The translations under genes and the position numbers were made by a program. Shown piece after piece: positions 24,621 through 34,084 of a DNA stretch of 51,408 bases. Positions within the stretch are counted from its first letter, which is position 1. Each line of letters opens with the position of its first letter. The DNA is from Megasphaera hominis. GTDB taxonomy: Bacteria; Bacillota; Negativicutes; Veillonellales; Megasphaeraceae. Below the pieces are notes generated by a model. The model was not told the origin of the DNA. It ran no database searches and saw only the letters and a list, made by a program, of their open reading frames with translations. The DNA is taken from positions 1 to 51,408 of the forward strand of contig NZ_JACOGK010000022.1 in the NCBI RefSeq assembly GCF_014269395.1. Reading direction: 5' to 3'.

Positions 24621-25220
24621 ATGGATACATTGCTGCAGCTAATGGAAGCGTATGGTTATGCGGCCATGTTTGTGGCTATGGTAGCTGAAAATGCCAATAT
24701 ACCTGTGCCCAGCGAAGTTGTACTTGGTTTTGCCGGGTTCCTCATTTCCCAGAATATTTTTGACTTTTGGACTACCTTTATCGTCGCCTGCGTTGCCGGC
24801 GTCGTCGGTTCCATCCTCAGCTACTGGCTGGGTTCCTATGGCGGCAGACCCTTGCTTTTAAAGTATGGCAAATACATCTTTTTCAACGAAAAGAAGTTTA
24901 ACATGGCAGAAAAAATGTTTAATAAATACGGTGGCATTGCCGTCGTCATCTGCCGTTGCCTGCCTGGTGTCCGTACGTTTATTTCCTTCCCTGCCGGCGT
25001 AGCCCGTTATCCCTTTGGCCGCTTCGTCCTCTTTACCATTATCGGCACCATTCCCTGGACGTTGCTCCTGGTCTGGGCCGGTTCCGTCTTAGGCAGTCAT
25101 TGGCGTGACTTGATCCAGTATAATCACCAGCTGCTCATCGCCATGGTCATCGGCTGTGCCTGCATTGCAGCGGTTGTGCTTTGGAAATATTGCCGCCGTC
25201 GTAAACAGCAGGCCGAATAA
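24621..25220 (+). CDS. DedA family (SNARE-associated/VTT) membrane protein
   Basis: A 199-aa DedA-family inner-membrane protein. The VAENANIPVPSEVVLGFAGF segment (about 21-40) carries the E...P.PSE motif, and RCLPGVRTFISFPAGVARYPFGRF (about 113-136) is the second family signature with the functionally important Arg residues. Members act as undecaprenyl-phosphate or phosphatidylethanolamine flippases or affect membrane homeostasis. It is next to a GT39 glycosyltransferase that probably uses an undecaprenyl-phosphate-linked sugar, so a lipid-carrier recycling role fits, by inference. Confidence 0.9.
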   Translation: MDTLLQLMEAYGYAAMFVAMVAENANIPVPSEVVLGFAGFLISQNIFDFWTTFIVACVAGVVGSILSYWLGSYGGRPLLLKYGKYIFFNEKKFNMAEKMFNKYGGIAVVICRCLPGVRTFISFPAGVARYPFGRFVLFTIIGTIPWTLLLVWAGSVLGSHWRDLIQYNHQLLIAMVIGCACIAAVVLWKYCRRRKQQAE

Positions 25221-25289
25221 GTTTCACAACGAGTCAAAAGGCAGCAATGTATTTGCTGTCTTTTTTTTTTGGAAAGGAAGGACACATTC

Positions 25290-26903
25290 ATGAGAAGAAG
25301 CAGTCTGCTCAGCCTCATCGCCCTCGGCAGTCTCTTATTTTTTCTGTTGGGCAATGCAGCCCTTGCCATTACGGATCCCGTTGAGTCGAACTACGTCCTG
25401 ACGGCCAAAGAAATGGTGCAGTCCGGTAACTGGATTTCCCCGCAAATCTTTTCTACGTACTGGTACGATAAGCCTATTTTTATCTATTGGCTGCTCAGCC
25501 TGTCTTATTCCCTCTTCGGCTTTACGGATTTCGCGTCCCGCCTGCCCGGCGCCGTCTTTGGCATGGGTTCCGTCGTCTTTATGGCCTGGTATATGCTGCG
25601 TCGTGGCAGCCGCTGGGAATACGCCGTTCTGGCGGCCATCGTAACGGCTACGAGTTTTGAAGTCTGGATTGTCAGCCATTCGATCATTACGGATCAGATG
25701 CTCTTTTTCTTTACGGCAGGCACCTTATTTTTTGCCTGGTTTGGCCTGACCGAAGGAAAAGGGCGGTTTATGACGGCAGCCTATGCCATGGCGGCCTTGG
25801 CCGTACTGACCAAAGGGCCTGTGGGAATCGTCCTGCCCGGCACCTTTCTCCTCGTCTTTGCCGGCCTCCGCCGTAATCTGACATATATCAAACGCATTTT
25901 TCAGCCTGCCGGTATTCTGCTCTTCTGTGTCCTCTGCCTGCCCTGGTACGTCACGATGTACAATCTGCACGGCATGGACTTTATCAACGGGTTTTTAGGG
26001 CTCCACAATATTGCCCGGGCTACGGCGTCTGAACATCCCGAAGCCAACGTCTGGTATTATTACGTCGCACTCATTCCCGTCAGTCTCCTGCCCTGGACCG
26101 GCGCCGCCATCTACGCCATTTGGAAACGGCGCTGCCAGACCGAAGAATCTGTATATCTCCTGGTCTGGGCGGCAGGGACGTTTCTCTTTTATACGCTCGT
26201 CGCAACCAAATACCCGACCTATACGTATATTGCCAACATTCCCTTGCTTCTCTTTGCCAGCTTTGGCCTGGCCGACCTGTACGAAGAGGGAAACCGGCGC
26301 CTTTGGACATGGGTTACGGCACCGGCCATCTGTTGGTGGCTCCTCTTTTTCGCCGCTACATTCTTTCTCCGTAAGACACCCATTGCCGGCAGCAGCTGGC
26401 TTTTGCTCTACCTGTTTGTCCCCCTTGCGATTCTCCTGGTCGTGGCAGCGCAACGGCTCAAGGCCTTTCCTGCCATCCCCTTGCTGACCGGTATCGCTAC
26501 AGCCGTCGTCTACCTCATCGTCCTCTACCAGGGCCTGGCTCCGTTCTATGCCTATCGCTCGGCTGCGCCCTTTATCGGCCAGGAAGCCCAGCTTCCCGGG
26601 CGCATCTACTTCTTTGAAGACTACCGCGTTTCCTTTACGTACTACACAGGCCTGACGGCTACCTATACGGCACCGGCCGGCTACGATGAAAATAAATTGC
26701 TCCACCGTTCGTCCGTCTGGGCCGGCAAGCATCCCTTCCCGGAAGAAAGCAGCGCCGCCTTGCAGCAGCGGCTGCGCCAGGGCGAAGCGGTTACGATCCT
26801 GGTACCGTCAGGAAAGTATGAAGACTACACCCGTTCTGAGTTTTATCCCCTTACACGGCCGGCCGGCAAAATCGGCGCGTGCTATGTCTTTTATAATCTC
26901 TGA
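25290..26903 (+). CDS. GT39/ArnT-like membrane glycosyltransferase
   Basis: A 537-aa multi-spanning glycosyltransferase of the PMT/ArnT (GT-C fold) type, which moves sugars from polyprenyl-phosphate donors to lipid A, protein or glycan acceptors on the outer face of the membrane. The start ATG 25290 follows a GGAAAGGAAGG SD. Helix 1 ends in ITDPVESNYVLTAKEM: the usual catalytic region is DE.RY, so Asp and Glu are kept with altered spacing. KPIFIYWLLSLSYSLFGFTDFASRLPGA (about 59-86) is the typical following motif. The C-terminal 130 residues form a soluble periplasmic domain. Confidence 0.85.
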   Translation: MRRSSLLSLIALGSLLFFLLGNAALAITDPVESNYVLTAKEMVQSGNWISPQIFSTYWYDKPIFIYWLLSLSYSLFGFTDFASRLPGAVFGMGSVVFMAWYMLRRGSRWEYAVLAAIVTATSFEVWIVSHSIITDQMLFFFTAGTLFFAWFGLTEGKGRFMTAAYAMAALAVLTKGPVGIVLPGTFLLVFAGLRRNLTYIKRIFQPAGILLFCVLCLPWYVTMYNLHGMDFINGFLGLHNIARATASEHPEANVWYYYVALIPVSLLPWTGAAIYAIWKRRCQTEESVYLLVWAAGTFLFYTLVATKYPTYTYIANIPLLLFASFGLADLYEEGNRRLWTWVTAPAICWWLLFFAATFFLRKTPIAGSSWLLLYLFVPLAILLVVAAQRLKAFPAIPLLTGIATAVVYLIVLYQGLAPFYAYRSAAPFIGQEAQLPGRIYFFEDYRVSFTYYTGLTATYTAPAGYDENKLLHRSSVWAGKHPFPEESSAALQQRLRQGEAVTILVPSGKYEDYTRSEFYPLTRPAGKIGACYVFYNL

Positions 26904-26914
26904 GGAGGTCTGTC

Positions 26915-27610
26915 ATGACGCTGTCTGCATTTATCGAACATCTATCCCAGTATGAAAGTACTACGGCCTTCAACCCCTGGCAGGATTACGACGAACGCTG
27001 TGATATCGGACCGGACGCGCCGGCCCTGCGGCGCCGGCAGCTGGCCGAATACCTGCAGCTGCGCCTGGGCCGGGCCCGCTACCTCTTTGTTGCCGAAGCG
27101 GCCGGGTATCAGGGCTGCCGCTTTACAGGCATTGCCATTACGTGCGAGCGCATGCTCCTGGACCATCATAAGCAGATTCCGAGTACGGCCATTCTCGGCC
27201 ACAGCGGCACGCGGACGAGCCGGCCGGACTCGCCCTTCCTGACGGGCCGTACGCAGCGGGAACAGGGCCTGAATGAGCCGACGGATACGTATGTCTGGGG
27301 CTCCATCGCAGATAATGGCCTGAACCCGTTTGACGTCATTCTCTGGAACATCTTTCCCTTCCATCCCCACAAAGACACACCCTTGTCGAACCGGACGCCG
27401 ACAGACGCAGAATTAGCTGCCGGCCTGGCGTATACGCAGCAGCTTCTCGCCCTGTGCCAGAAGCCAATGACGATCGGCGCCATTGGCCGCAAAGCGGCGG
27501 AAACCCTGCAGGCTGCCGGCCTGGACGCTGCAGCTATGCGGCATCCTGCCAACGGCGGCGCCGGCCTCTTCCGCCAGCAATTTACAGCCTGGATAGAAAC
27601 CATCCGCTAG
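26915..27610 (+). CDS. Uracil-DNA glycosylase superfamily protein
   Basis: A 231-aa protein that resembles uracil-DNA glycosylase-fold enzymes: FVAEAAGYQGCRFTGIAIT (about 58-76) corresponds to motif A (GEAPGxxG.r.TG..f), ILWNIFPFHPH lies at about 145-155, and RHPANGG near the C-terminus stands in the place of the leucine-loop His-Pro motif. The N-terminal FNPWQDYD is typical of this branch. It would remove uracil or damaged bases, but the catalytic acid is not certain in this subfamily. It starts 12 nt after the glycosyltransferase gene with a GGAGG SD, so it is co-transcribed although functionally unrelated. A terminator follows. Confidence 0.72.
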   Translation: MTLSAFIEHLSQYESTTAFNPWQDYDERCDIGPDAPALRRRQLAEYLQLRLGRARYLFVAEAAGYQGCRFTGIAITCERMLLDHHKQIPSTAILGHSGTRTSRPDSPFLTGRTQREQGLNEPTDTYVWGSIADNGLNPFDVILWNIFPFHPHKDTPLSNRTPTDAELAAGLAYTQQLLALCQKPMTIGAIGRKAAETLQAAGLDAAAMRHPANGGAGLFRQQFTAWIETIR

Positions 27611-27623
27611 CGTTTATCAGATT

Positions 27624-27662
27624 AAAAGACGGCAGCGCACTACACGTGCGCTGCCGTCTTTT
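27624..27662 (+). terminator. Terminator after UDG-like gene
   Basis: A 17-bp perfect stem AAAAGACGGCAGCGCAC (27624-27640) / GTGCGCTGCCGTCTTTT (27646-27662) with a 5-nt loop. Confidence 0.93.
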
Positions 27663-27777
27663 GCATATAATTCATACCATGCTTTACTTTATTTTATCCT
27701 TCCATTGTAAAATATTAGAATATTTTAGCTAATTCTTTATTTTTATAATTGTATACACGATTATTTTTATATTTTTA

Positions 27778-27806
27778 TTGATTTTATGTCATACTACCTT
27801 TATAAT
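27778..27806 (+). promoter_or_regulatory. Sigma-70 promoter of gltB
   Basis: TTGATT, 17-nt spacer, TATAAT (27801-27806). The leader of about 70 nt can fold through AGGTAT/ATACCT with outer TCTC/GAGA and ends in an unusual SD, ACGAGGGGG (27868-27876), the same 9-mer found in the amt leader and SD. Confidence 0.75.
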
Positions 27807-27883
27807 AGTATTCAATCTCTATACTAGGTATCTTTTTTTACGATATACCTGCAGAGACATATTTTATACGAGGGGGAATCGGT

Positions 27884-30800
27884 ATGTATAAAAAACTTCG
27901 TGACCTGCCGGCACCACAAGGCTTGTATGATCCGGCGTACGAACATGATGCCTGCGGCATAGGCTTTGTCGTAAATATCAAGGGGAAAAAATCGTATGAT
28001 ATCCTCGACCAGGCACTGACCATTCTGGAAAACCTGAAACACCGCGGGGCCGAGGGGGCCGACGCAAAAAGCGGTGACGGTGCCGGTATTTTAGTCCAAA
28101 TCCCGCACCAGTTTTTTTGCCGCGAATGCGAAGTATTAGGTTTTTCTTTGCCCGCAGCAGGCGACTACGGCGTAGGCATGATTTTCGCCCACCGGTATGA
28201 AACATTTCGCAAACAGCAAATGGCCGAGTTCGAAGCCATCGTCCGCAGTGAAGGCCTGTCCGTCCTGGGCTGGCGCGACGTACCTGTCGACGAAAGCCTG
28301 ATCGGCAGTATTGCCAAGACGACGCGGCCTCACTTTCTGCAGGTCTTTATCCGCCGCTCCGATGCCCTGAAAACGCAAATGGACTTTGAACGCAAGCTCT
28401 ACATCATCCGCAAGCTGGCAGAAAAGAAAATCGTTCCGGCCAGCCAGGAAAAGGGCTCTGATTTCTATATTGCCAGCCTCTCTTCCCGGACCATCGTCTA
28501 TAAGGGCATGCTGACCTCCGTCCAGCTGCGGCACTTTTATCTCGATCTCTCTGACCTCGATTTTACAACGGCCATGGCTCTCGTCCATTCCCGTTTCAGT
28601 ACGAACACCTTCCCCAGCTGGGCCCGGGCCCATCCGAACCGCTACATCGTCCACAACGGGGAAATCAATACGATTCAAGGCAATATCAATTGGCTCAACG
28701 CCAGGGAAAGCAAGTCCCAGTCGGCACTGTATCCCGACCTGGCCAAGGTATTTCCCGTCATCGACGACAGCGGCAGTGACTCGGCCATGTTCGATAATTG
28801 CCTGGAATACCTGTGCATGACCGGCCATTCCCTGCCCCATGCCATGATGATGATGATTCCGGAGCCCTGGGAAAAAGACCCGCTCATGAGCGAAGAAAAG
28901 CGTGATTTCTACCGCTACCACAACTTTATGATCGAACCCTGGGACGGCCCGGCTGCTATCGGCTTCTGCGATGGCACGCTTATCGGCGGCATGCTCGACC
29001 GCAACGGCCTGCGGCCTGGCCGCTATTATGTCACCAGCGACGACCGGGTCATTACCAGCTCCGAAGTCGGCGCCCTGACCATCGATCCGGAAAAGGTCCT
29101 GTATAAAGGCCGCTTGCAGCCGGGAAAAATGCTGCTCGTCGACACAGAACAGCAGCGCCTCATCGATGACGAAGAAATTAAACACCTCGTCGCTACGGAA
29201 CGGCCCTATGGCGAATGGTATGCCCGTCACGTCGTGGACCTCGATTCCCTCATGCCGCCACAACACGTCTTTGGCAGTACAGACCTCATTCCCTATGACC
29301 AGCAGGAACAGGAACGCGTCTTTGGCTATACGCAGGAAGACATGGACAAGATCATCCTGCCCATGGCCCGCGACGGCAAGCAGCCCATCGATTCCATGGG
29401 TATGGATATTGCCCTGCCCATCCTTTCCGACCGGCCACAGCTCTTATACGACTATTTCCAGGAAAACTTCGCCCAAGTAACGAATCCGCCCATTGACGGC
29501 GTGCGCGAAAACATCGTCATGAGTTCCATCGTCATGGCCGGCAACGTAGCCAACATTATGGATCCGGATGATAAAGATACAGCAGCGCTCTACCTGAAAC
29601 GGCCTATTTTGACCAATGAAGAAACAGCTGTCATCAAATCACTCATGAATGAAAAGCTGCGTTCTTCCGTCATTTCCATGCTCTACCCCGTCAGCGGCGG
29701 TACAGAAGCCATGGAAACAGCCATTGAATCGCTTTGTATCGATGCCCTTAAAGCCATACGCAGCGGGGCTAATATCCTCGTCCTTTCCGACAGGGGCACG
29801 AACTCCCGCATGGCCGCCATTCCGGCACTGCTGGCGACGGCAGCCCTGCACCATTTCCTCATCCGTCAAACCGTCCGTTCTGACGTAGGCCTCATTCTGG
29901 AATCGGGCGAACCGCGGGAAATCCATCATTTCTGTACCCTCCTGGGCTACGGCATTACAGCCATCAATCCGTACGTCGCCTTAGAATCGATTAAAGAACT
30001 GATTGCCAAGCGGAAACTGGGTTCTATCGATTACGAAACAGCCCGGGAAAATTACCTCCAGGCTTCGGTCAACGGGATTCTGGCCGTCATGTCTAAAATG
30101 GGCATTTCAACTGTACACAGCTACCACGGCGCCCAGATTTTTGAAGCCGTCGGCATTGGCCGCGAGCTGATTCAAAAGTATTTCGTCAATACGCCCAGCC
30201 CGATTGGCGGCATTGGCCTGAAGGAAGTAGCCGAAGAAAATGCCCGCCGTCACGCAGCAGCCTTTAACGGCAAAGACGGCCTGCCCCGGGGCGACGTCTA
30301 TCAATACCGGAAAAACGGCCAGCAGCACATCATTTCTCCGGAAGCCGTCGAACTCTTGCAAAAGGCCTGCCGCACCAATGACTACGAGCTGTACCGTCAG
30401 TATGCCGAGCTCGTCAATACGTCCTCCGTGTACCGCTTGCGGGACCTCCTGGAATTCGTCTACCCTGCCGGCTGCAGTATCCCTATTGAAGAGGTCGAAG
30501 CAGAAGACCGCATTGTCAAGCGCTTCCGTACAGGTGCCATGAGCTACGGTGCCCTCAGCAAGGAAGCCCACGAATGCGTAGCCCAAGCCATGAACCGTTT
30601 GGGCGGCCTGAGCAATACTGGCGAAGGCGGCGAAGATGCAGACCGCTTTGCAACAGATACAAACGACAAAATCAAGCAGGTTGCCTCTGCCCGTTTCGGC
30701 GTTACGAGCAATTACCTCATCCACGCCGATGAGCTGCAAATCAAGTGCGCCCAAGGGGCCAAGCCGGGCGAAGGCGGCCACCTGCCAGGCAGCAAGGTCT

Positions 30801-32437
30801 ATCCGGATATTGCCAAGACGCGTCATGCTACGACGGGTATTGCCCTCATTTCCCCGCCGCCCCATCACGACGTCTATTCCATCGAAGATCTGGCAGAACT
30901 GATTTTTGATTTGAAAAATGCCAACCGCAACGCCCGCATTGGCGTAAAACTGGCCAGCGGTGCCGGTATTGGTACGATTGCTGCCGGCGTCGTAAAGGCC
31001 AAGGCCGATACGCTGACGATCAGCGGCTACGACGGCGGTACCGGTGCTTCGCCGCGTACGAGTCTGCGCCATACAGGCCTGCCCTGGGAAATCGGCCTGG
31101 CCGAAGTCCAGCAGACATTGCTCCTCAACCAGCTCCGCGACCGCGTACGCATCGAAGCCGACGGCAAGCTGCTGACCGGCCGGGATGTGGCCATTGCCGC
31201 CCTCTTCGGCGCTGAGCTCTTCGGCTTTGGCACGGCACCGCTCCTGACCATCGGCTGCCATATGCTGCGCGTGTGCCATCTCAACACGTGCCCCTACGGC
31301 GTCTGCACACAGGATGAAAAGCTGCGGAAAAACTTCAAAGGCAAGCCGGAGTACATCATCAATTTCATGCACTTCATCGCCCGGGATCTGCGGGAAATCA
31401 TGGCCCGCCTGGGCTTCCATACGATTGACGAAATGGTAGGCCGCTATGATCTCCTGCGGCAAAAGGATACAGCTCCCAACGCGAAGGCCGCTACAGTCAG
31501 CCTGGACCACCTGCTCTACCGGCCCTATACAGACGTACACATTGGCCACCATTTTACGACCGGCCAGGATCACGAGCTCTCAAAGACCCTGGATATGTCA
31601 AAGCTCGTCCGCATGTGCCGGCCGGCCCTGGCAGCCCAAAAGCATGTCCGCGCCCGCTTGCGCATCCGGAACACAGACCGCGTCACAGGCACCCTCTTAG
31701 GTAGTGAAATCACCCACCGCTACGGAGAAAAGGGCCTGGCAGAAGATACGATCAAGCTCTGCTTCGTCGGTTCGGCCGGCCAGAGCTTTGGCGCCTTCAT
31801 TCCCCAAGGCCTGACGCTTGAACTCGAAGGCGACGCTAACGATTATCTCGGCAAGGGTCTTTCCGGCGGCAAGATGATCGTCCATCCGCCTCTGGAATCA
31901 GCCTTCCCGGCAGAAGACAACATCATTATCGGCAACGTGGCCTTCTATGGTGCTACGAGCGGGGAAGCCTACATCAACGGCATGGCCGGCGAACGCTTCT
32001 GTATCCGTAACAGCGGCATGGAAGCCGTCGTCGAAGGCGTAGGCAACCATGGCTGTGAATACATGACAGGCGGCAAGGTGCTCGTCCTGGGCAGTACAGG
32101 CCGCAACTTTGCTGCCGGCATGTCCGGCGGTGTCGCCTATGTATACGATCTGGAACCGACCAACTGCAACCAGGAACTGGTCCGGCTGGAACCCTTGAGC
32201 AACGACGCAGAAGCCGCTGCCATTCAGGAGCTTCTCAGCCGCCATGTCCAGTATACGGGCAGCGAGCTGGGCCGCCGTCTCCTGGAAAACTGGGAAGATA
32301 CGCAAAGCCGTATTACCCGCATCATTCCCGAAGCCTACGAAGAAATGCTGCACCTGATCGAACAGGCCAAGGCCGAAGGTCATAGCGACGCCGAAGCCCA
32401 TGCCATGGCGTTCCGCATCAAACACGGCAAAAAATAA
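27884..32437 (+). CDS. gltB: Glutamate synthase large (alpha) subunit
   Basis: A 1517-aa glutamate synthase large chain: it takes NH3 from glutamine, channels it and forms glutamate from 2-oxoglutarate. The N-terminal glutaminase domain begins with Cys25 in HDACGIGF, implying removal of a 24-residue propeptide. A central domain follows (about 440-750), then an FMN/synthase domain (about 800-1210) with the 3Fe-4S ligands in GCHMLRVCHLNTC, then a C-terminal beta-helix with repeated G..G.G motifs (about 1260-1480). No gltD (FAD/NADPH subunit) lies next to it; a radical SAM gene follows a terminator. The electron donor could be ferredoxin or a distant GltD. Confidence 0.96.
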   Translation: MYKKLRDLPAPQGLYDPAYEHDACGIGFVVNIKGKKSYDILDQALTILENLKHRGAEGADAKSGDGAGILVQIPHQFFCRECEVLGFSLPAAGDYGVGMIFAHRYETFRKQQMAEFEAIVRSEGLSVLGWRDVPVDESLIGSIAKTTRPHFLQVFIRRSDALKTQMDFERKLYIIRKLAEKKIVPASQEKGSDFYIASLSSRTIVYKGMLTSVQLRHFYLDLSDLDFTTAMALVHSRFSTNTFPSWARAHPNRYIVHNGEINTIQGNINWLNARESKSQSALYPDLAKVFPVIDDSGSDSAMFDNCLEYLCMTGHSLPHAMMMMIPEPWEKDPLMSEEKRDFYRYHNFMIEPWDGPAAIGFCDGTLIGGMLDRNGLRPGRYYVTSDDRVITSSEVGALTIDPEKVLYKGRLQPGKMLLVDTEQQRLIDDEEIKHLVATERPYGEWYARHVVDLDSLMPPQHVFGSTDLIPYDQQEQERVFGYTQEDMDKIILPMARDGKQPIDSMGMDIALPILSDRPQLLYDYFQENFAQVTNPPIDGVRENIVMSSIVMAGNVANIMDPDDKDTAALYLKRPILTNEETAVIKSLMNEKLRSSVISMLYPVSGGTEAMETAIESLCIDALKAIRSGANILVLSDRGTNSRMAAIPALLATAALHHFLIRQTVRSDVGLILESGEPREIHHFCTLLGYGITAINPYVALESIKELIAKRKLGSIDYETARENYLQASVNGILAVMSKMGISTVHSYHGAQIFEAVGIGRELIQKYFVNTPSPIGGIGLKEVAEENARRHAAAFNGKDGLPRGDVYQYRKNGQQHIISPEAVELLQKACRTNDYELYRQYAELVNTSSVYRLRDLLEFVYPAGCSIPIEEVEAEDRIVKRFRTGAMSYGALSKEAHECVAQAMNRLGGLSNTGEGGEDADRFATDTNDKIKQVASARFGVTSNYLIHADELQIKCAQGAKPGEGGHLPGSKVYPDIAKTRHATTGIALISPPPHHDVYSIEDLAELIFDLKNANRNARIGVKLASGAGIGTIAAGVVKAKADTLTISGYDGGTGASPRTSLRHTGLPWEIGLAEVQQTLLLNQLRDRVRIEADGKLLTGRDVAIAALFGAELFGFGTAPLLTIGCHMLRVCHLNTCPYGVCTQDEKLRKNFKGKPEYIINFMHFIARDLREIMARLGFHTIDEMVGRYDLLRQKDTAPNAKAATVSLDHLLYRPYTDVHIGHHFTTGQDHELSKTLDMSKLVRMCRPALAAQKHVRARLRIRNTDRVTGTLLGSEITHRYGEKGLAEDTIKLCFVGSAGQSFGAFIPQGLTLELEGDANDYLGKGLSGGKMIVHPPLESAFPAEDNIIIGNVAFYGATSGEAYINGMAGERFCIRNSGMEAVVEGVGNHGCEYMTGGKVLVLGSTGRNFAAGMSGGVAYVYDLEPTNCNQELVRLEPLSNDAEAAAIQELLSRHVQYTGSELGRRLLENWEDTQSRITRIIPEAYEEMLHLIEQAKAEGHSDAEAHAMAFRIKHGKK

Positions 32438-32448
32438 GCCTTTTTTCT

Positions 32449-32479
32449 ATCCCCGTCTGTGCTGCAGGCGGGGATTATT
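32449..32479 (+). terminator. Terminator of gltB
   Basis: Stem ATCCCCG...CTG / CAG..CGGGGAT (32449-32475) followed by TATTT. Confidence 0.85.
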
Positions 32480-32564
32480 TATGCCGTCCGTATGATGCCT
32501 GCCAAAAATATAGTATAATAGAGCTAGAACGACCTAACCTGTACAGACCGAAAGGAGACTTTCT

Positions 32565-33452
32565 ATGTTCATTGACGATGCTGAAGGATTAGTTTTCCGG
32601 CCACCTAGTGAAGCGTACAGTTTCATTCTGCGCGCCACCATTGGCTGCTCTCACAATACATGCACCTTCTGTCCCATGTATAAAGAATCGCGCTTCCGCG
32701 TCCGGCCGCTGGACGAAATCGACGGGATTATCGAACGGGGTGCTGCGGCCTATCCGCATATCCGCCGTCTCTTTATTGCCGACGGCGACGCCCTGGTCTT
32801 ACGGACGGACCAATTGCTGCATATCATCGAAAAATGCTACGCGTCCTTCCCGGCCCTGACGCGGATTGGCGCCTATGCGACGCCGGCCGATTTGAACCGC
32901 AAGACGCCGGAGGAACTAAAAGCCCTCCACGACGCCGGACTGGCCATTCTTTACATGGGGATCGAAAGCGGCGATGATGCCGTCCTGACCCACGTAAACA
33001 AAGGCACAACGGCTGCCGCAACGATTACAGCCGGCCAGAAGGCCTTGGCGGCAGGCTTTAAATTATCCGCCATGATTCTCCTCGGCCTGGGCGGCCAGGA
33101 ACGGACCCACGAACACGCCCTGCATACAGCAGACGTCGTATCGGCCATCAACCCGACCATGCTCAGTGCCCTGTCCCTTATTATTCCGCCTACAGTGCCC
33201 CTGTACGAGGATGTGCAAAGGGGCACCTTTACACCGCTCACAGCCAAGGGCTTTATTCGTGAACTGCGGGAACTCCTGGCACACACGGAAATGACCCGCC
33301 CTTGTATCTTCCGCAGCAACCATGTGTCCAACCTCGCTCCCGTCGGCGGCAATCTGCCACAGGACAAGGAAAAGATGATACAAGCCTTGGACCTCATGCT
33401 GCCCCACATGGACGATACGACGCCCTTGCTGGGTAATATACACAACTTTTAA
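32565..33452 (+). CDS. Radical SAM protein with CX4CX2C cluster motif
   Basis: A 295-aa radical SAM enzyme of unknown reaction. The cluster cysteines are Cys28, Cys33 and Cys36 (GCSHNTCTFC), a CX4CX2C spacing instead of the common CX3CX2C. The MYKESRFRVRPLDEI that follows and a YMGIESGDDAVLTHVNKGTT segment (about 134-153) mark an Elp3/HemN-like radical SAM fold without a B12 domain. An AAAGGAG SD precedes the ATG and a TATAAT at 32514-32519 is a likely -10. The adjacent secreted-protein gene starts 50 nt downstream and may be co-transcribed. No substrate can be proposed. Confidence 0.82.
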   Translation: MFIDDAEGLVFRPPSEAYSFILRATIGCSHNTCTFCPMYKESRFRVRPLDEIDGIIERGAAAYPHIRRLFIADGDALVLRTDQLLHIIEKCYASFPALTRIGAYATPADLNRKTPEELKALHDAGLAILYMGIESGDDAVLTHVNKGTTAAATITAGQKALAAGFKLSAMILLGLGGQERTHEHALHTADVVSAINPTMLSALSLIIPPTVPLYEDVQRGTFTPLTAKGFIRELRELLAHTEMTRPCIFRSNHVSNLAPVGGNLPQDKEKMIQALDLMLPHMDDTTPLLGNIHNF

Positions 33453-33502
33453 CGCAGAGCAGGCAGTACGTCCCGCCCTGTCCGAAAGGGAGATGGTTCT
33501 CT

Positions 33503-34066
33503 GTGAAAAAAATACTGCTCTTGTTCGTTTCCCTGGTCATCCTGGCCGGTACGGCCCTTGCGGCGGACAGCACGCCTGTCCTGTTCGACAAGGAACGGAC
33601 CGTCGTCGTCGTCCAGACCACGCAGGAAGGCTATCCTGTCCATTACATGCAATACCGGCTGGGCCAGCCCTTCCGCATTCCCTACTGGAACCGCATAGAC
33701 GCGGCAGAACGACTGGCACCGGAAGAGATTACCGCTGCAGCCCTGAGCCAGCTGGCCCACGACTACAAGGCCGATCTCGTCGTCGTCCCGGTCGTACACA
33801 CCTGGGTCTGGCAGCAGTCGGTCAACCGCTTTGGCTGGCACGATGACTACGAAATTTACACCTTATGCTGGTACGACCTGACCGTATATGCCTACAACGC
33901 GCAGGATGGTACACTGAAAAGCTACAGCTCCAAGGGTTCCGAAAAAGAACAAGCGTCCATTCTCAATGATCCGAACGACGTATTAAGCGTAGCCATGGAT
34001 CAGATTATGGAAAAACTACCGTACAAACGCATTCCTGTCGAAGCAACAAAAGAAGCGGCGCCGTAA
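33503..34066 (+). CDS. Secreted protein of unknown function
   Basis: A 187-aa protein starting with GTG behind an AAGGGAGATGG SD. It has a clear signal peptide (MKKILLLFVSLVILAGTALA, cleavage after residue 20), so it is exported to the periplasm or surface. The mature part is soluble, rich in Tyr and Trp, and has an alternating pattern suggesting beta structure. A Lys-Ala-Asp-Leu-Val-Val-Val-Pro segment near 93-100 resembles periplasmic lipoprotein-like proteins of Negativicutes. I do not recognise a family with known activity. The terminator overlaps its stop. Confidence 0.7.
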   Translation: MKKILLLFVSLVILAGTALAADSTPVLFDKERTVVVVQTTQEGYPVHYMQYRLGQPFRIPYWNRIDAAERLAPEEITAAALSQLAHDYKADLVVVPVVHTWVWQQSVNRFGWHDDYEIYTLCWYDLTVYAYNAQDGTLKSYSSKGSEKEQASILNDPNDVLSVAMDQIMEKLPYKRIPVEATKEAAP

Positions 34067-34080
34067 GGGCCGCTTTTTTT
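34053..34080 (+). terminator. Terminator overlapping stop of secreted-protein gene
   Basis: AAGCGGC (34053-34059) / GCCGCTT (34069-34075) and a T-run of 8. It is close to the convergent end of aspA (34085). Confidence 0.85.
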
Positions 34081-34084
34081 GTTG

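Noticed and set aside
28136..29266. 376-codon open frame antisense to the start of gltB
   Set aside because: Same reasoning: a codon-bias shadow without family similarity or regulatory context.
30107..31573. 488-codon open frame antisense to gltB
   Set aside because: It lies wholly within gltB on the opposite strand, has no SD or recognisable domain, and such shadows are expected from the codon usage of a long GC-rich gene.
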